A stretch of 64,000 nt of DNA from Lentinus brumalis (lineage: Eukaryota > Basidiomycota > Agaricomycetes > Polyporales > Polyporaceae), in NCBI GenBank assembly GCA_001792895.1, contig MARA01000007.1, positions 744,001 to 808,000 on the forward strand, read 5' to 3'. Under the pieces are notes generated by a model. The model was not told where the DNA came from. It saw only the letters and a list, made by a program, of their open reading frames with translations, and ran no database searches. Below are positions 23,825 through 35,799 of the stretch, one piece after another; within the stretch, counting starts at the first letter, position 1, and each line of letters starts with the position of its first letter. A program made the translations under genes and the position numbers.

Positions 23825-24681
23825 CGTGCAAGTTGCGGTACACATCCGGTGTCATTCCTCAAGCTACAAGACAGAATGCCTCGGGTTCAGCAAGCATTGT
23901 GGTCTACATATGGGCTGTCTCTGTACTGCGCCGAGAACATCCGGCATTTACTAAGTGCTCTATCCTGTGTGCCGCATGCAATGCAACCTCTTCGACGCGA
24001 TCTCATACTCTATGTGACAGCTCTCAAATTTGTTACTATGCAGTACAGCCAAGGATGCCAAGGCTTGGCGCGAAATCCGGGTTTGTGGTGCAACACATGG
24101 GTACACTTCTCCGAGAACTTCGCTCGCTATGTATCCCAGCATTATGAACCTACTGCAGTTCGAAATTGACCATTCCCTCGCTCGCAGATAGTCACATAGG
24201 CAATACTATGTCTACCCAAGCTGCACTCGACACATTCAAACTACAGGACCACGTTTTGAGCAGGACGAACACGCAGAATCACGCAACGGCCGCATGTGGT
24301 CCTCATACCCCGCCCTCCAGAAACTACGACGCCCTCGCACCACTTCCAAGGCCGATCATCCCTTACCGAGCGCCCATATACGAGGCGAGCGCGAACCGCC
24401 CCCGCCTCGCACACGATTGTTGCGCGTACGTGCGATTCGCGCATCTTCGCACCCAGACCATTCGTCCGCCCCCACCGCAATATTCTCGCCGCCCCGTGTC
24501 GCTCTCTGGTTGGCGGACGCTTCGGCACGTCTCCTCCTGTCGTTCCCAGGCTGCGTGGCGAGCTCCGACGTTGTCTGTGTTTGTCTGTCAGCTGTCAGAG
24601 CCGGGAGGGGTATGTACGCTCCTTGGCTCCCGACGCGTCCATGCGTCCGTCCTGGAGCACGTCCGCCCTAAAGTCGCGCTG
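23825..24681. other. Unit leader, no gene recognised, unit 3
   Basis: Copy of 1-857. No recognisable gene. Confidence 0.5.
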
Positions 24682-24889
24682 TATAAGTGTCCCGCATATG
24701 CCGGGTGGGCAGCCAGACTCATCACTGAGAGCTCCCCGGTCTTCTGCCAATGGCCATCTCCCTTCCCTCCGCCCGCCTCCCTTCTCCTTCTCCTTTTCGT
24801 CGCCGTCTTGCGTGCTGCCGTCGCTGTACGACGCTCTCCACAACCTTGTTCACAACCCTGACACTCGACCGTGACCTTCGTTTTCGCAG
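24682..24889 (+). other. TATA box and putative first exon, unit 3
   Basis: TATAAG at 24,682, ATG at 24,750, donor after 24,889. As in unit 1, one extra C after codon 6 puts the hydrophobic stretch out of frame with this ATG. Confidence 0.3.
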
Positions 24890-27804
24890 GTGAGTGTCGT
24901 TCTGCTACGCGCTGCTCACTGTTCCTTCCTTCAAGAGGACCGATCCGTCGACGTCATGCCGGCGGCGTCCCGCGTCGTGTAGCAAGGTATGCCTCCTCCC
25001 ACTGCATCTCATTGTCCGCGTACCTAGCTCTCATGCCTCTCCGCCTCTCCGTCCTCGTCCTAGCCACCGGGGTCCGCTGAGGCACGTACTGCTCCTCGCG
25101 CCCCCGTCGCCGTCCTCTAACTCGTGTTTGCGCAGCATCCGTCCGAGCACTTCACCAGGGCCAGGAACAGCCACATCAGCCACGCAGTACGCCGGTAACG
25201 TCCCTCTGCTCTCACAGGCTACAGCCCACGTGAGATAGATCTTACCTCTGATCCACCCCGCTAGACATCGACGCCGTTGCCCCTCGACTTCGCTTCGACG
25301 GAGGAGCGCTATCGAAGACAACAGGCGAGTGCGCACAGGTATGTCTCCGGGGTACCAGATATATTGACCTGCTCACCAGCGCAGCCGGCTCTCTGTAAGT
25401 GAGGCGCACATCTCGACTCGAAGCACAAGCCTGTAGACCGTAGACGAAGTGCGTCACCGCCGTTCAAACACGCATGCTCAACCGACCGGTCTCCTAGGCG
25501 TGTCGCTCGCCGGGACCTAAACGAGAACGCCGACGCTAGATAGACAGCGCGTCCTTCGAGTGCGACACTCCGCAGATGGTACGTCTGCCGCTCTTTCCGG
25601 ACTCGAGATGCACACTGTACTCACCACGCCCTCGATGCCGTCCAGACACACAGATCTTTCCCCGCAGGTGTGCGCTGTGCGGTGCCGTGTGCTCCGACAA
25701 GATACTCCGGCAGCGCCGCCTACCGTAGCGCGCCACCGTCAACCGCGTCCCGCTGGTGAGCTTACACTTATCCGCTTCCGCTTCCGAGTCGTGCGCCGGG
25801 GCCCGGGGTGCTGACCGCGGCCGTACCGACAGACCGACACTGGAGCGCGCCGCCGCGGACGCCTCAGAGTCACGCTCCCGGGCATCCCCGCCGTGTGCTC
25901 AGGCTCGCACATTCCGAGTGCGGACTCCGACGTGCACGTACGCGTACGTCGGCCTCGTCGTCGTCGTCGTCGTCGTCTTCCGCTTCCCGGAATGCCGGTG
26001 CTGACACGTCACCGTCTGTGGGTGGTTGCGCGGGCAGACAGACTATTTCCCCGCCGGACGCAAGCTCCCGATCGACTCGACGTATTACGTGCGGCGGTCA
26101 AGCTCACGCGCATTGGCATTGGCATGCGCCATGCTCCGGGTACACCGCAGCCATCGGGCTGACTCGGCGACGGCGGATGCGCGGCCCAGGACCGCCTCCG
26201 AGTCGCGTTCGAGCCAGATGTTTGGGCAGGTTGCGTGGCGGATGTTGCCGCCGGGTGCAGCTGTACGATGTGCTGTGGGTCTCGTCTCGTCATGCAATCT
26301 CCAGCGATACAGGGTGCTCACCCGACTCCCGCGTCGCAGCGTCGCCATTCGGTAGGATAGACGACGAGTGGACAGCAGGTGAGCATCGCCCGCACACCGT
26401 CGCGACTGATCGAGGCTGACAGGAAATTTGCGACCTTCTGGCTACAGATCGTTCTCGGGGCGATTCAGATGCCGACGGCGAACGAGATACATATGTTGCG
26501 GGTCCCTGACAGTCTGGTGAGTGTCCCTTGAGTACGTGGCTCTGGTCCTACCGCGACGAGGTACGTGCGGTTGCCGTGTGCGTACATGCGCGCAAACCGA
26601 GCCTAGATCTCGAGTGGGCTTCTCCGGATCTGGACTGCGAGGCCGCGGTGTCGGGCAGCGGATGCGTCCGAAGTGCCGGCGAGAGTGCTGCTGTCGAGAG
26701 AGACGTGGGCCGAGCACGGTGCAGTGGCCGAGGCGGGTCAATCGTAAGGGCACGGATACCGGATCGTCGAGGCATTCTCTGGAGGCGCAGACGTGTGGTG
26801 GCGTGGAGTCGGTGCTGGGACGCGTCTGCGGGTCTGCGGGTGTGAGTGCATCTGCAGGCGATCGAGCGCTGGACTTACGAGCAGCATTGAGTGTCACGCA
26901 CGCAGTTGATTGGGGATGTCGTCCGCCACGGATGGGATCAACAGAGGAAGCAGCGTTGCGATTTCGTGCAGAGTCGTGCGCACGCTGCTGCTTCTGGCCT
27001 AGCCGAAGCGATATGTCCGGGCAGATGGGGATAGAGGGCGTGTGTTGACGGCGATTGCGGGCGCGGAGTCGGACTTGGACGCGTCGCGGGAGGGTGCACA
27101 CTGCACGCCGGTGCGCGATGGACGACTGAGTACTGACCTGTTCGTACAGGATGCTCGAAGCAACGAGCACGGCGAGGTGGGGTGTTGTCTGACGCTATGC
27201 GCAAGGCGAGGTGTGTACTGCAGTGTGAGATGGAGATGATGTACTCACTCGAGTTGCTTTGCCAGTGGCATCCGTCCCGCGCTCGTGCGTCTCCGTGTGC
27301 TGGACGGGGCTGTCGAGGACGCGATGCACGTTCAAGTCACCGGGCAGGCGGCCGTTGTGCGGCGCTCCGGACGTGGCGGATGTAGGCAGAGGGCGGGAGG
27401 GCGAGAACCGGTCAGGAGACGCGACTGGCGCGGTCACGATGGGGGCAGACCACAAGGACAGACGGAGGGCTGATGGAATGCAGGTGGGAACAGGGCGGCC
27501 AGCTCTGGCAGCCATGCTGATTGCGCGCAGTAGAACGCGGGATCGAGGGCCCTCTTGCTGAGCTTGCTCGCCGGCGCACTGTTCTGACGCCAGGCCGTGG
27601 ACGCAGGCTCCCGGGTGGGTGCGCGCAGACGTGTCGAGGGCAGTCGTCGCAGAGCGAGCACAGCGCACTCGACGCAGCCGTGGACGCGGGGATGCGACGC
27701 GTTACGTCACTCGTCACTTGGCGCCGGCCTCGAATGATGGGAAGCGACCCCATGGCACACCCGACGCGCTTTCGCTCCTTCTCGCCTTCGTCTTCGCGGT
27801 GCAG
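24890..27804. other. Unit interior, unassigned, unit 3
   Basis: Equivalent of the interior of units 1 and 2. The (GTC)n tract near 25,962-25,980 is longest here. At about 27,258-27,275 it has the empty target site TTTGCCAGTGGCATCCG for the unit 1 transposon. No gene is assigned. Confidence 0.4.
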
Positions 27805-27811
27805 TATATAA
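27805..27811 (+). promoter_or_regulatory. TATA box of GH3 copy 3
   Basis: TATATAA, 67 bp before the ATG at 27,872, as in units 1 and 2. Confidence 0.8.
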
Positions 27812-27871
27812 TGCACGACGCGAGTCCTGCCCCGAGCTTTCCCCGCTCCCTCTCTGCTTGCGGCCGACGCC

Positions 27872-30800
27872 ATGGCTCTCCTCAGCACGAGGCTCTCCGC
27901 CCTGTGTGCCCTCCTCCTCGCCGTCAGCAGCGATGCCCAGCCTCCGAGCAGCTCCCAGCTCTCCTTCTCGTTCTCGGAGGCTTCGAGCGTCCTGACCTCC
28001 CAGTCGCTCTCTAGCGTCGCCTCGACCGCCAGCGCATCGGTGTCGACTGCGTCAAGCGTCCTCTCCAGCGATGTGGCGTCAAGCGGTGCCCCTAGCACAA
28101 TCTCGAGCGCGGTGTCCAGTGCGCTCTCCACCGTCTCCTCCGTCGTGTCGGCGAGTGTCAGCGCGTCGGTGTCGACTCTGTCGTCCGCAGTCACTTCCGT
28201 GGCTACTTCCGCGGCCGCGACGACGGCGAGCTCTGCCCCTGCGACAGAGACAAGTGAGTGCTGCATCTTAACATTCATTCTCCCATCTCGTGTGATGTGT
28301 CTTCGTAAACCCTGCGGCGAGGTCTTTGCATCCTCAGAGTCTGAACGTGACTGCTTCACCCGTCGGAAGACGTGTTCAAACGGCAGAGCCATTCCCGAGT
28401 CTGGTACTGCGCGTATATCCTGCATATGTGCGTCCGTCAACGCCCCGTATGCTGAACCATCCCTGAGGAGTGCACGGCTGCGACGCCCACCGCTATTCGC
28501 GTCTGGAAGTGCATCCTTCGCAGACCTTCACGGCGCATGTTTATCCTGCACATGTGCGTCCTCCAACGCCTCGTATCTCTTGAGTTCGCTGAGGAATGCA
28601 CGTCTGCCTCGCGGTTTCGACTCTTGTATGGAAGTGTGGCCTTCCCAGTTGCGTTTGCACCCTTACTCCGCGCATTGGGACGCGTGCACGGCAGCGCCAC
28701 ATTGCGCATACGATGGGGCAGTCGTGCATCCAGAAATATTCTGCTCACTGAACGCGTGCCGGGCGTCGTACGAGGCTTCGACGCGTCCTTGCGAAGCGTG
28801 GTCCGCTCGTTCACACGTGCTGAGGACCCGATACGTGTATGCGGGGCACATCCGCAAGCAACGTGGCATGAACAGAGTTGGGCCCTGCGAGTACGGCAGA
28901 GCCGTCCCGATGCTAAATATGCGGCACGCGCATATACATGGCGGATGTGTGTATGGATACGTTGTGCGTGTCGTAACGTTTCTGGAGGCGTGCCGGTCTC
29001 GTACAACGTCCAGACGCGTTCGGAGGCCACTGCAGAAGGGGTGTTCTAGATGGACATCCGTCTTCTCTTGCTTTTGTGGAGGAGAGGATCACCGGATTCG
29101 TGAAATCATGGACCGAAATCTCGAGTTCCTGCTTTTACATCCTTGGTGACCTCACGTCCACATTTGGTCTGCCATGAACTCACCATGCTTTCGGCGCGGC
29201 GTTGAGCGTCCTGATCCTTTGGGCAATATGGACGTCGCAATCTTGTCATCCATGTTTGCTGCACGATGTGGGCATCTGACCGCACGTGTCCTGGGATTCA
29301 TGTATGCGCCTTTCACCACGTCCGGAGCTCCTGCGATATATGCGTTGTACGGTCCATGCGTCGAGTGATCCTCGAACTCTGCGGCAGCGAGGGCACCTTC
29401 GTGCCTTCGCCAGACTGGGGACGTGATGTTGCCAGGATGAGGATACATCCCTGAGTATGCTAGCATCTGTGGTGTCTCTGCCGTGAACGTGTTTCGCTGC
29501 GTGTGTCCTGGTCAGGGCGTGTTCCTTCTAGTTGCTCTATGATCTCCATGCTTCACTCCAGCACGTTTCCGCCGCCCTGGACTTGGGGTTGTCCGTGCCA
29601 GTCGACGTCGGCTCATCGACAGCCATCGATACCTCATAGAACTCATCCCGCATTCGCAGTTATGCGGAGTTGCAGTGTACTGCATGCGTGGTCGACGGTC
29701 CTTTCGCTACTCGGAGATCCTTCATGTGTGTTACCCAATGGGGGAACGACGTGTGGTATAGATGCCCGGCTGCGTGTGGTCGCTCTTCGATTCTCTCCGA
29801 GAGGCATTCTTTGTCCTCTCGATTGCTACTCCTGATTCTGTCCTTCGTCGTTCTTCGTGATAAAGTGTGCTGACTCCCAACTTCCTCACAGCACTCAGCA
29901 CCCTCCCGATCTCCTCATACCCATTCTCGTCATTCCCGGTGCCCTCTGCGTCGCCGATTCCGGGAACGTTCCCGTCGACCTCTCCGAAGTCGCCTCCTCC
30001 TCCCGGCTCCGACCTGATCCCCGACTTCGCGCCCGCATGGGCGAAGGCGCACTCCCAGGCGAAGAAGCTCATCTCCGGTTGGTCAGTAGAGCAGAAGGTG
30101 AACGTCTCCACCGGCGTCTTCTGGATGAAGGGCCTTTGCGTCGGCAACATCGCCGCCGTCGGTGATTTTCCCGGGCTCTGTCTCGAGGACTCCCCGCTAG
30201 GCGTTCGCGACACCGACTTCGTGACCGCGTTCCCGGCGGGCATCACTGTCGCCTCGACGTGGAACCGCACGCTTCTCCGTCAGCGTGGGCAGGCGATGGG
30301 TGCGGAGTTCAAGGGCAAGGGCGTGCATGTCGCGCTCGGCCCGATGATGAACATGGGCAGGATTGCGCAGGGCGGGCGGAACTGGGAGGGCTTCGGAGCG
30401 GACCCGTACCTGACGGGCGAGTCTGCGTACGAGACCGTCCTTGGCTTGCAGCAGAGCGGCGTTCAGGCGTGTGCCAAGCACTACATCAACAAGTGCGTTT
30501 CCTCCTACTACGTCTCCGGCAGTGACTGACAGTGGACGTGCAGCGAGCAGGAGCACAAGCGCGACCACGAGTCCTCGCACGTCGACGACCGCACTGAGCA
30601 CGAGATATACCTGCACCCGTTCATGCGTTCCGTGCAGGCCGGCGTTGCGTCCGTCATGTGCAGCTACAGTGCGCATCTTGTGCTTCTCGGAATCGTCTTT
30701 GCGCTGACATCATTGCAGACCAGATCAACGCTTCGTGGGCGTGCGAGAACGACCGCACGCTGAACCAGATCCTGAAGGGCGAGGTCGGCTTCCAGGGCTA

Positions 30801-32691
30801 CGTCCAGTCCGACTGGGGCGCGCACCACTCGACGCTCGCGGCTGTCAACGGGCTCGATGTGAGTATTCGTTCAGGGCATGTCCCCGGACCTGGCTGACTC
30901 ACGGCTGCAGATGTCTATGCCCGGTGACATCAACCTCGGCTCCGGGACCACCTGGTGGGGCCCGAACCTGACCGCGTTCGTGGAGAACGGGACCATTGCG
31001 GAGTCGCGGCTCACGGATATGGCGGAGCGCATCGTCGCTGCGTGGTACCTGCTCGACCAGGATAAGAACTACCCGAATGGTGCGCTGCCTCGGACGCTAT
31101 CGTACGCATGACCTCTGATGCTATTCATAGTGAGCTTCAACGCGTTCGCGCAGAACGACCCCGCGACGAACCAGCACGTGGATGTGCAGGACGACCACTA
31201 CAAGGTGGTGCGCGAGATCGGCGCGGCCGGCACGGTCCTGCTCAAGAACACCGGGAACGCGCTCCCGCTGGGCAAGCCGAGGTCACTTGCTATCATCGGT
31301 GCGTGTTCTCCAATTGTCGCCTTCGTGGTGGTGTTGACACTCTGGCATTTAGGTAACGACGCTGGTCCTTCGAGCCGCGGCCCGAACGGATACGGCGACC
31401 GTGCAGGCGACGACGGCACGCTCGCGATGGGGTGGGGCTCCGGCACGACGAACTTCCCGTACCTCATCGACCCGCTCGAGGCGCTGCAGCAGCGCGCGCG
31501 CCAGGACAAGGCGAGCGTGTCGTGGTACCTGAACAACTTCGAGGTGGCGAGCGCGGCGGCGACGGCGATCGACCAGGACGTCGCGCTCGTGTTCGTGAAC
31601 GCGGACTCGGGCGAGGGCTACCTGACGGTGGACGGGAACGAGGGCGATCGGAAGAACCTGACGCTGTGGGGGAACGCGGACACGCTCATCAAGGCGGTCG
31701 CGCAGGCGAACCCGAACACGATTGTTGTTGTGCACTCGGTCGGGCCTGCGATTCTGGAGGCGTGGATCGAGAACCCGAACGTGACGGCGGTGCTGTGGGC
31801 GAGTCTGCCCGGGCAGGAGTCGGGGAACTCGATCGTAGACGTGCTGTATGGAGACGTTAACCCGTCTGGACGTCTCCCGTACACGATCGCGAAGAGCCCG
31901 GCGGACTACTCGGCGCAGCTGATTACTGGGGGCACGGCGAACGATATTCTGCTCATCGAGTACACGAGGGTTTGAATATTGACTACCGCCATTTCGATGC
32001 TGTACGTCCTCTACCCTGTCTCTCTCCATGCCTCTCAGCTCTTCTGATACCTGATGCTCTGCCATAGAACAACATCGAGCCGCGATTCCCCTTCGGCTTT
32101 GGGCTGTCGTACACCAACTTCTCGTACTCGGATCTGAAGGTGCGCGCTGTCCACCACGCGGACCACATGTCCGCCGCGCTCGAGACCGCCTGGGCACAGG
32201 GCAAGGCGTCCCGAACGTCGAGGGCGGCTCGACCGCGATCTGGCTCCACCGCCCCGCGTTCGAGGTCTCCTTCAAGGTGACGAACACCGGCAAGGTCAAG
32301 GGTGGCGAGGTGCGTCTCTTCTCCATCGCTCCGATTGACTCGCGTTCGTGACGCTGATCTCCCTTCCACCCTTTCCCTCTTCCCATCTTCCCCCCTTTTC
32401 TCCTTTTCCCCTTTTCTGCTCCGTCGACCACGCATCGCCCTCGTGCAGATCCCGCAGCTGTACCTGCACTTCCCGGAGAGCGCGGGCGAGCCGCCGAGCG
32501 TCCTGCGCGGGTTCTCGGACGTGCTCCTGCGCCCGCACCAGAGCGAGACCGTCACGCTCACGCTGTCGCGGTACGACCTCAGCCTGTGGGACGCGGCCGC
32601 GCAGGGGTGGAGGAAGCCCGAGGGCAAGTTTACGTTCTCGGTCGGCGCGAGCAGTCGGGACTTCCGCTTGAAGGGGACCGTCCCGCTCTGA
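27872..32691 (+). CDS. GH3 beta-glucosidase, full-length copy with two frameshifts
   Basis: Nine exons: 27,872-28,253, 29,892-30,492, 30,544-30,668, 30,719-30,858, 30,911-31,079, 31,131-31,298, 31,353-32,001, 32,068-32,309, 32,449-32,691; about 906 aa. Secreted enzyme family that removes terminal beta-linked glucose, for example from cellobiose. Layout: signal peptide, about 105 Ser/Ala/Thr-rich residues with no carbohydrate-binding module, (beta/alpha)8 domain with nucleophile Asp in [10 protein letters not shown], second domain with the acid/base Glu in [13 protein letters not shown] (equivalent to Trichoderma Cel3A E441), and a C-terminal FnIII-like domain. Two single-base losses break the frame: near 31,966 ([14 protein letters not shown] context) and near 32,206 (before [16 protein letters not shown]). 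As written the protein would stop at 31,975 (735 aa) without FnIII. Sequence error and early decay are both possible. Confidence 0.88.
28254..29891 (+). other. Long GH3 intron (1,638 nt), unit 3
   Basis: Phase-1 intron with donor GTGAGT and acceptor CTCACAG. The first 0.8 kb resembles unit 2 and holds degenerate repeat copies near 28,466 and 28,592. The last 0.8 kb (29,040-29,880) is unique in the window. The first exon's frame stays open far into the intron (to 29,149), but the extension is Cys/Arg-rich with no domain, so I treat it as read-through. An internal promoter for a short transcript is not excluded. Confidence 0.7.
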
Positions 32692-33174
32692 GGTTCGAGC
32701 AGGGGTCGGTCGGAGGAGGGACTATGGAGACGATGAGACGAAAAGAGTACTTCGGAGGAAGGGACGATCTTATGACGATGGATGATATCTAGGACTTGTG
32801 TTACTTGGTTGGACTGTTGTTGATACGTTGATACCTAGCATGTTGTTGCTGTGTACGAGTTGTCAAGATTGGTTTTCTCTGAGCCAGGATTGGGCTTCGA
32901 AAGGGTCATTGAAGACTGAGTACTGAGTACGGAATGCTGAGCTGAGAACTGAGACTTCTGAAGCAAGCTTCATGGTCAACTGCCAAGAAAGAGCGATCAT
33001 CGAAACTTCGAAGAAAGTCGATCTCAGAGGCAGACAGTGTGCGAGGTAGAAAGTACGATGATATCGTGACAGCATCACTTCGGCTGGGCCGGGGTAAGTT
33101 TGTAGCAGCAGAAGAATCATCTGGTCCTCAAAAACATCTGGTCTTCAAGAACATGAAAATTCTGCAGAGAAAAT
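32692..33174. other. GH3 3' flank
   Basis: About 480 bp of AT-richer sequence between the GH3 stop codon and the tRNA gene. It should hold the GH3 3' UTR. No other gene seen. Confidence 0.5.
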
Positions 33175-33265
33175 TACACTGAGCGGGAGTCGAACCCACG
33201 CCGCTTGCTACGCGAGAGAAGTTCTTCGATGGAAGGCAAGCATGATACCGTTTCACCATCAGTGT
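33175..33265 (-). tRNA. tRNA-Gly (UCC) with a 20 nt intron
   Basis: Read on the minus strand from 33,265. Acceptor stem ACACTGA pairs perfectly with TCAGTGT, then discriminator A (33,175). D arm GTG/CAT has a loop containing GG. Anticodon stem CTTGC/GCAAG encloses CTTCCA, so the anticodon is UCC (Gly). A 20 nt insert starting TCGAAGAAC lies after position 37, the standard site of nuclear tRNA introns. T arm GTGGG/CCCGC with loop TTCGACT gives a good B box. A TTTT tract follows as Pol III terminator. Mature length is 71 nt, usual for tRNA-Gly. Starting with A rather than G is unusual. Confidence 0.9.
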
Positions 33266-33434
33266 CACAGTGAGCAGTCTCCTGCCAACGTAAGCACGGA
33301 CTTGGTAAAGAATATGAATTTGAAAGTGACAGTGTGCGTGTGCTTTGAAATCCTCCTTAAGCTTAGTGTTACATGGACGAGCTCGACAACTGGGTATACT
33401 TGTACTCTCAGATAGACAACGTTGGTCAGCGAGA

Positions 33435-35739
33435 CTAGGACGTCACGATGTTGACCGCACTCATGTGGGCGATGAGGCCACGTATCCTCGAAGAGCGCGC
33501 GTGGAAGGAGCATGTGAACTCCTTGGGATGGCTGAGGGGCGCGTTCAGCTGCGATGACGACAACACAATAGTATGTGGTTGAAAGCAACGCACCTCACGA
33601 AACCAGAGATGAACGCAGCCTCAGGGACGATGTCGCGGCCGAAGTTGTCCTTCGCAAAGGCGAGGTCCATGGTCGCGATGATGTTCGCCGCTGCGAGCCA
33701 CACGCTGGCGTCCGCGAAGATCTGGCCGGGGCATACGCTGACGAGGGGCGACGAGCATGATGAGTACATGCGCTGTCGAGGTATGTGGCGGATGAATGCA
33801 CGGAGACTTACCGTCGTCCGAATCCGAAGACGACGTTCCTGGGGTCGGTGTGCTCGGTCTCCTCTGCAGACATGTGCAGATAGCGGTCGGGATCGAAGCG
33901 CGCCGGGTCGGGGTACACATCAGGGTCTTGTGTCATCCACCTGGACGCTCCTCGTCAGATATTGGAAATTGTGAGGTCGTAAGTCACGTACCAGATGTTC
34001 GGAATGACCATCGCGCCCTCAGGAATGTCGTACCCTCGATAGACGTCGTGGTGGCTAACCGCATGCGGCACACCTATCCCAAATAGTATTAGCGATGGGT
34101 CCTCAGGGCATGGTGCAGTGACGTTACGAACCGAGCGGGACCGGCGCGTTCCATCTAGGCACGGAGATGGTGGGTCATTTGTCAGTCATCGCCGGGCGGG
34201 GACCGAGTCCAGAGTCTTCGGCTAGACAGGATGCACGTACCTGAACACTTCTTTCAGCACACACTCCAAGTACGGCAGCTGTTCGCGATCTTCAAAATCG
34301 GGTAGCCTGTCCGGACCGATCACACGGTCAATTTCCGCCTGCGCCTTCTTGTAGACATCCTGGTGGAGGACCATGGCGAGGATGAACGTCTTCATCGCCG
34401 TTACGGTCTAGCACGGGATATTAGATTCACTGTGTGAGGCGGAGTGCGTGCCTGTGTGGACACGACCACACGTACCGTATCGGTGCCCGCTGTAATCGCA
34501 TGTTAACGCCACTAATCCCGGGGGCATGTGCGGATGTACGTACCGGTATAAATAACGCCTGCGGCACCCTTGATGTCCTCCTCGTGTTCGGCCGTTAGCG
34601 AGCCCGCAGCGACGGCCTCTTCCAGCAGGGTCGCCGTGAAGGACGGGGCAGCGGTTCCGGTTCTCTGCGCTGCCAGGTCAGAGAAGGCCGTTATATATGG
34701 GGAAAGAAGCATACCAGGGCCCGCTGAACCATCGCGAATGGTGTGTCCAGTGTCTGCCTGACAAGGCTCTTGACGAGAAATGCTTGCCGCTTGAATCCGG
34801 AGCCAGGCATCCAGAGAGGGATATATCGTACTGTGTAGACGTCCTGTCAGCTCGTGTCGCGGCAACGATCGGGTAGCGGAGACGTACAGATGGGGAAGAA
34901 GTCCACAAGCATGGAACCCGGGCTGCCGCCCAGCACCGTCTCCACGGTGGTCCGCTCGGCGACCTCGACCAACGGATCGTTGAGAGACGTAACCCGGTAG
35001 CCATAGGCAATCTCGAGGATGACGCCGCCAGCCCACCTGCGCGAATACGAGGTTAGGCGTTTCGTCCGTGCGGAAAATTGCGGGCTTACCGTTTGAGGTG
35101 GTCCATGAAGTGCTCCGGGCTGTCGCACAACCCCGACAGAAGCATGTAGGTTTCTCGCCGCTGGATAGGCCGGTAACCCATCACGACGGCCTTGGAGGCG
35201 AATGCGTCCTGTAACCATTTCCGGTGCTTGCGGAAGCGCTCCCCATATGGCAAGTTGTTCAGGACGCTGTCCCATCCCATCCTGCGTCCACGTCAGTATC
35301 GCCCATCCCTTGAGCCAATCGTGTACTCACAGATCCTTGAGGAGGATGAATGGCGGCCTGTCGGAATACTTTGCGCTCCGCTTCTCCATGAGCTCCACCG
35401 CGGCCTCTTTAGAGTTCAGGATGACGGCCGGGGTACGGAAGAACTTCGCGAACACGACATCGCCTGCGTGGAGTGCCACGAGTGAGTCGCGACAGCTGCT
35501 GGGATGCGCTGAAGAGTCGTACCGTGCTCCCTGCCCCACTCAGCCATCTTTCGCCACTGGTAGTTTACCGGGAGCTGATGAACGTTCCCGATAAACGGTA
35601 ACGCCCTAGGGCCAGGCGGATACCGATACTTGGCGCTCCTGCGGTATCGGACGTACGCGCCAAAAACCACGAGTGCGACGAGCAGGACAGCGGGCGCTGC
35701 CGAGGTGACGAGCGCAAGTTGGGACCAGGCGGAATCCAT
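33435..35739 (-). CDS. Cytochrome P450 monooxygenase
   Basis: Thirteen exons on the minus strand: 35,739-35,523, 35,463-35,331, 35,281-35,090, 35,036-34,888, 34,830-34,715, 34,664-34,544, 34,489-34,476, 34,407-34,241, 34,154-34,132, 34,073-33,992, 33,940-33,812, 33,737-33,599, 33,548-33,435. They add up to 532 codons with consistent phases and no internal stop. N-terminal membrane anchor ([16 protein letters not shown]), proline hinge [14 protein letters not shown]-helix oxygen motif AGTDTT, ExxR in LKEVFR, FDPDRY, and heme loop FGFGRRVCPGQ with the Cys ligand. Length is typical of fungal ER P450s that oxidise aromatics, terpenoids or other secondary metabolites; the substrate cannot be deduced. 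No biosynthetic partner genes lie next to it. A 14 nt and a 23 nt exon are unusually small. Confidence 0.96.
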
Positions 35740-35789
35740 CTTGCGGTATCAGTGGGAGGGTTGAGGAGGGTTAGCTCGGGGAACAGAGG

Positions 35790-35796
35790 TTTATAA
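35790..35796 (-). promoter_or_regulatory. TATA box of the P450 gene
   Basis: CTTATAAAC on the minus strand, about 55 bp upstream of the ATG at 35,739. Confidence 0.6.
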
Positions 35797-35799
35797 GTC

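Larger units (their letters stand above)
23825..31090 (+). repeat. Tandem unit 3 (GH3 array), joined to the complete GH3 gene
   Basis: Third copy. It aligns with units 1 and 2 up to about 31,090, just after the exon ending YPN. Units 1 and 2 then switch to unrelated sequence, while unit 3 continues into the rest of a normal GH3 gene. This suggests unit 3 is the ancestral context and units 1 and 2 are derived, truncated duplicates. The long intron also contains about 0.8 kb (29,040-29,880) not found in the other units. Confidence 0.9.

Noticed and set aside
27872..29149. 425-codon frame continuing from the GH3 signal-peptide exon
   Set aside because: The first 127 codons are the real exon. 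The extension lies in the long intron, is Cys/Arg-rich and is not kept in units 1 and 2. Splicing at 28,253/29,892 restores a normal GH3 protein.
31349..32431. 360-codon minus-strand frame opposite the GH3 gene
   Set aside because: Shadow of the GC3-rich GH3 coding strand; Arg-rich with no domain.
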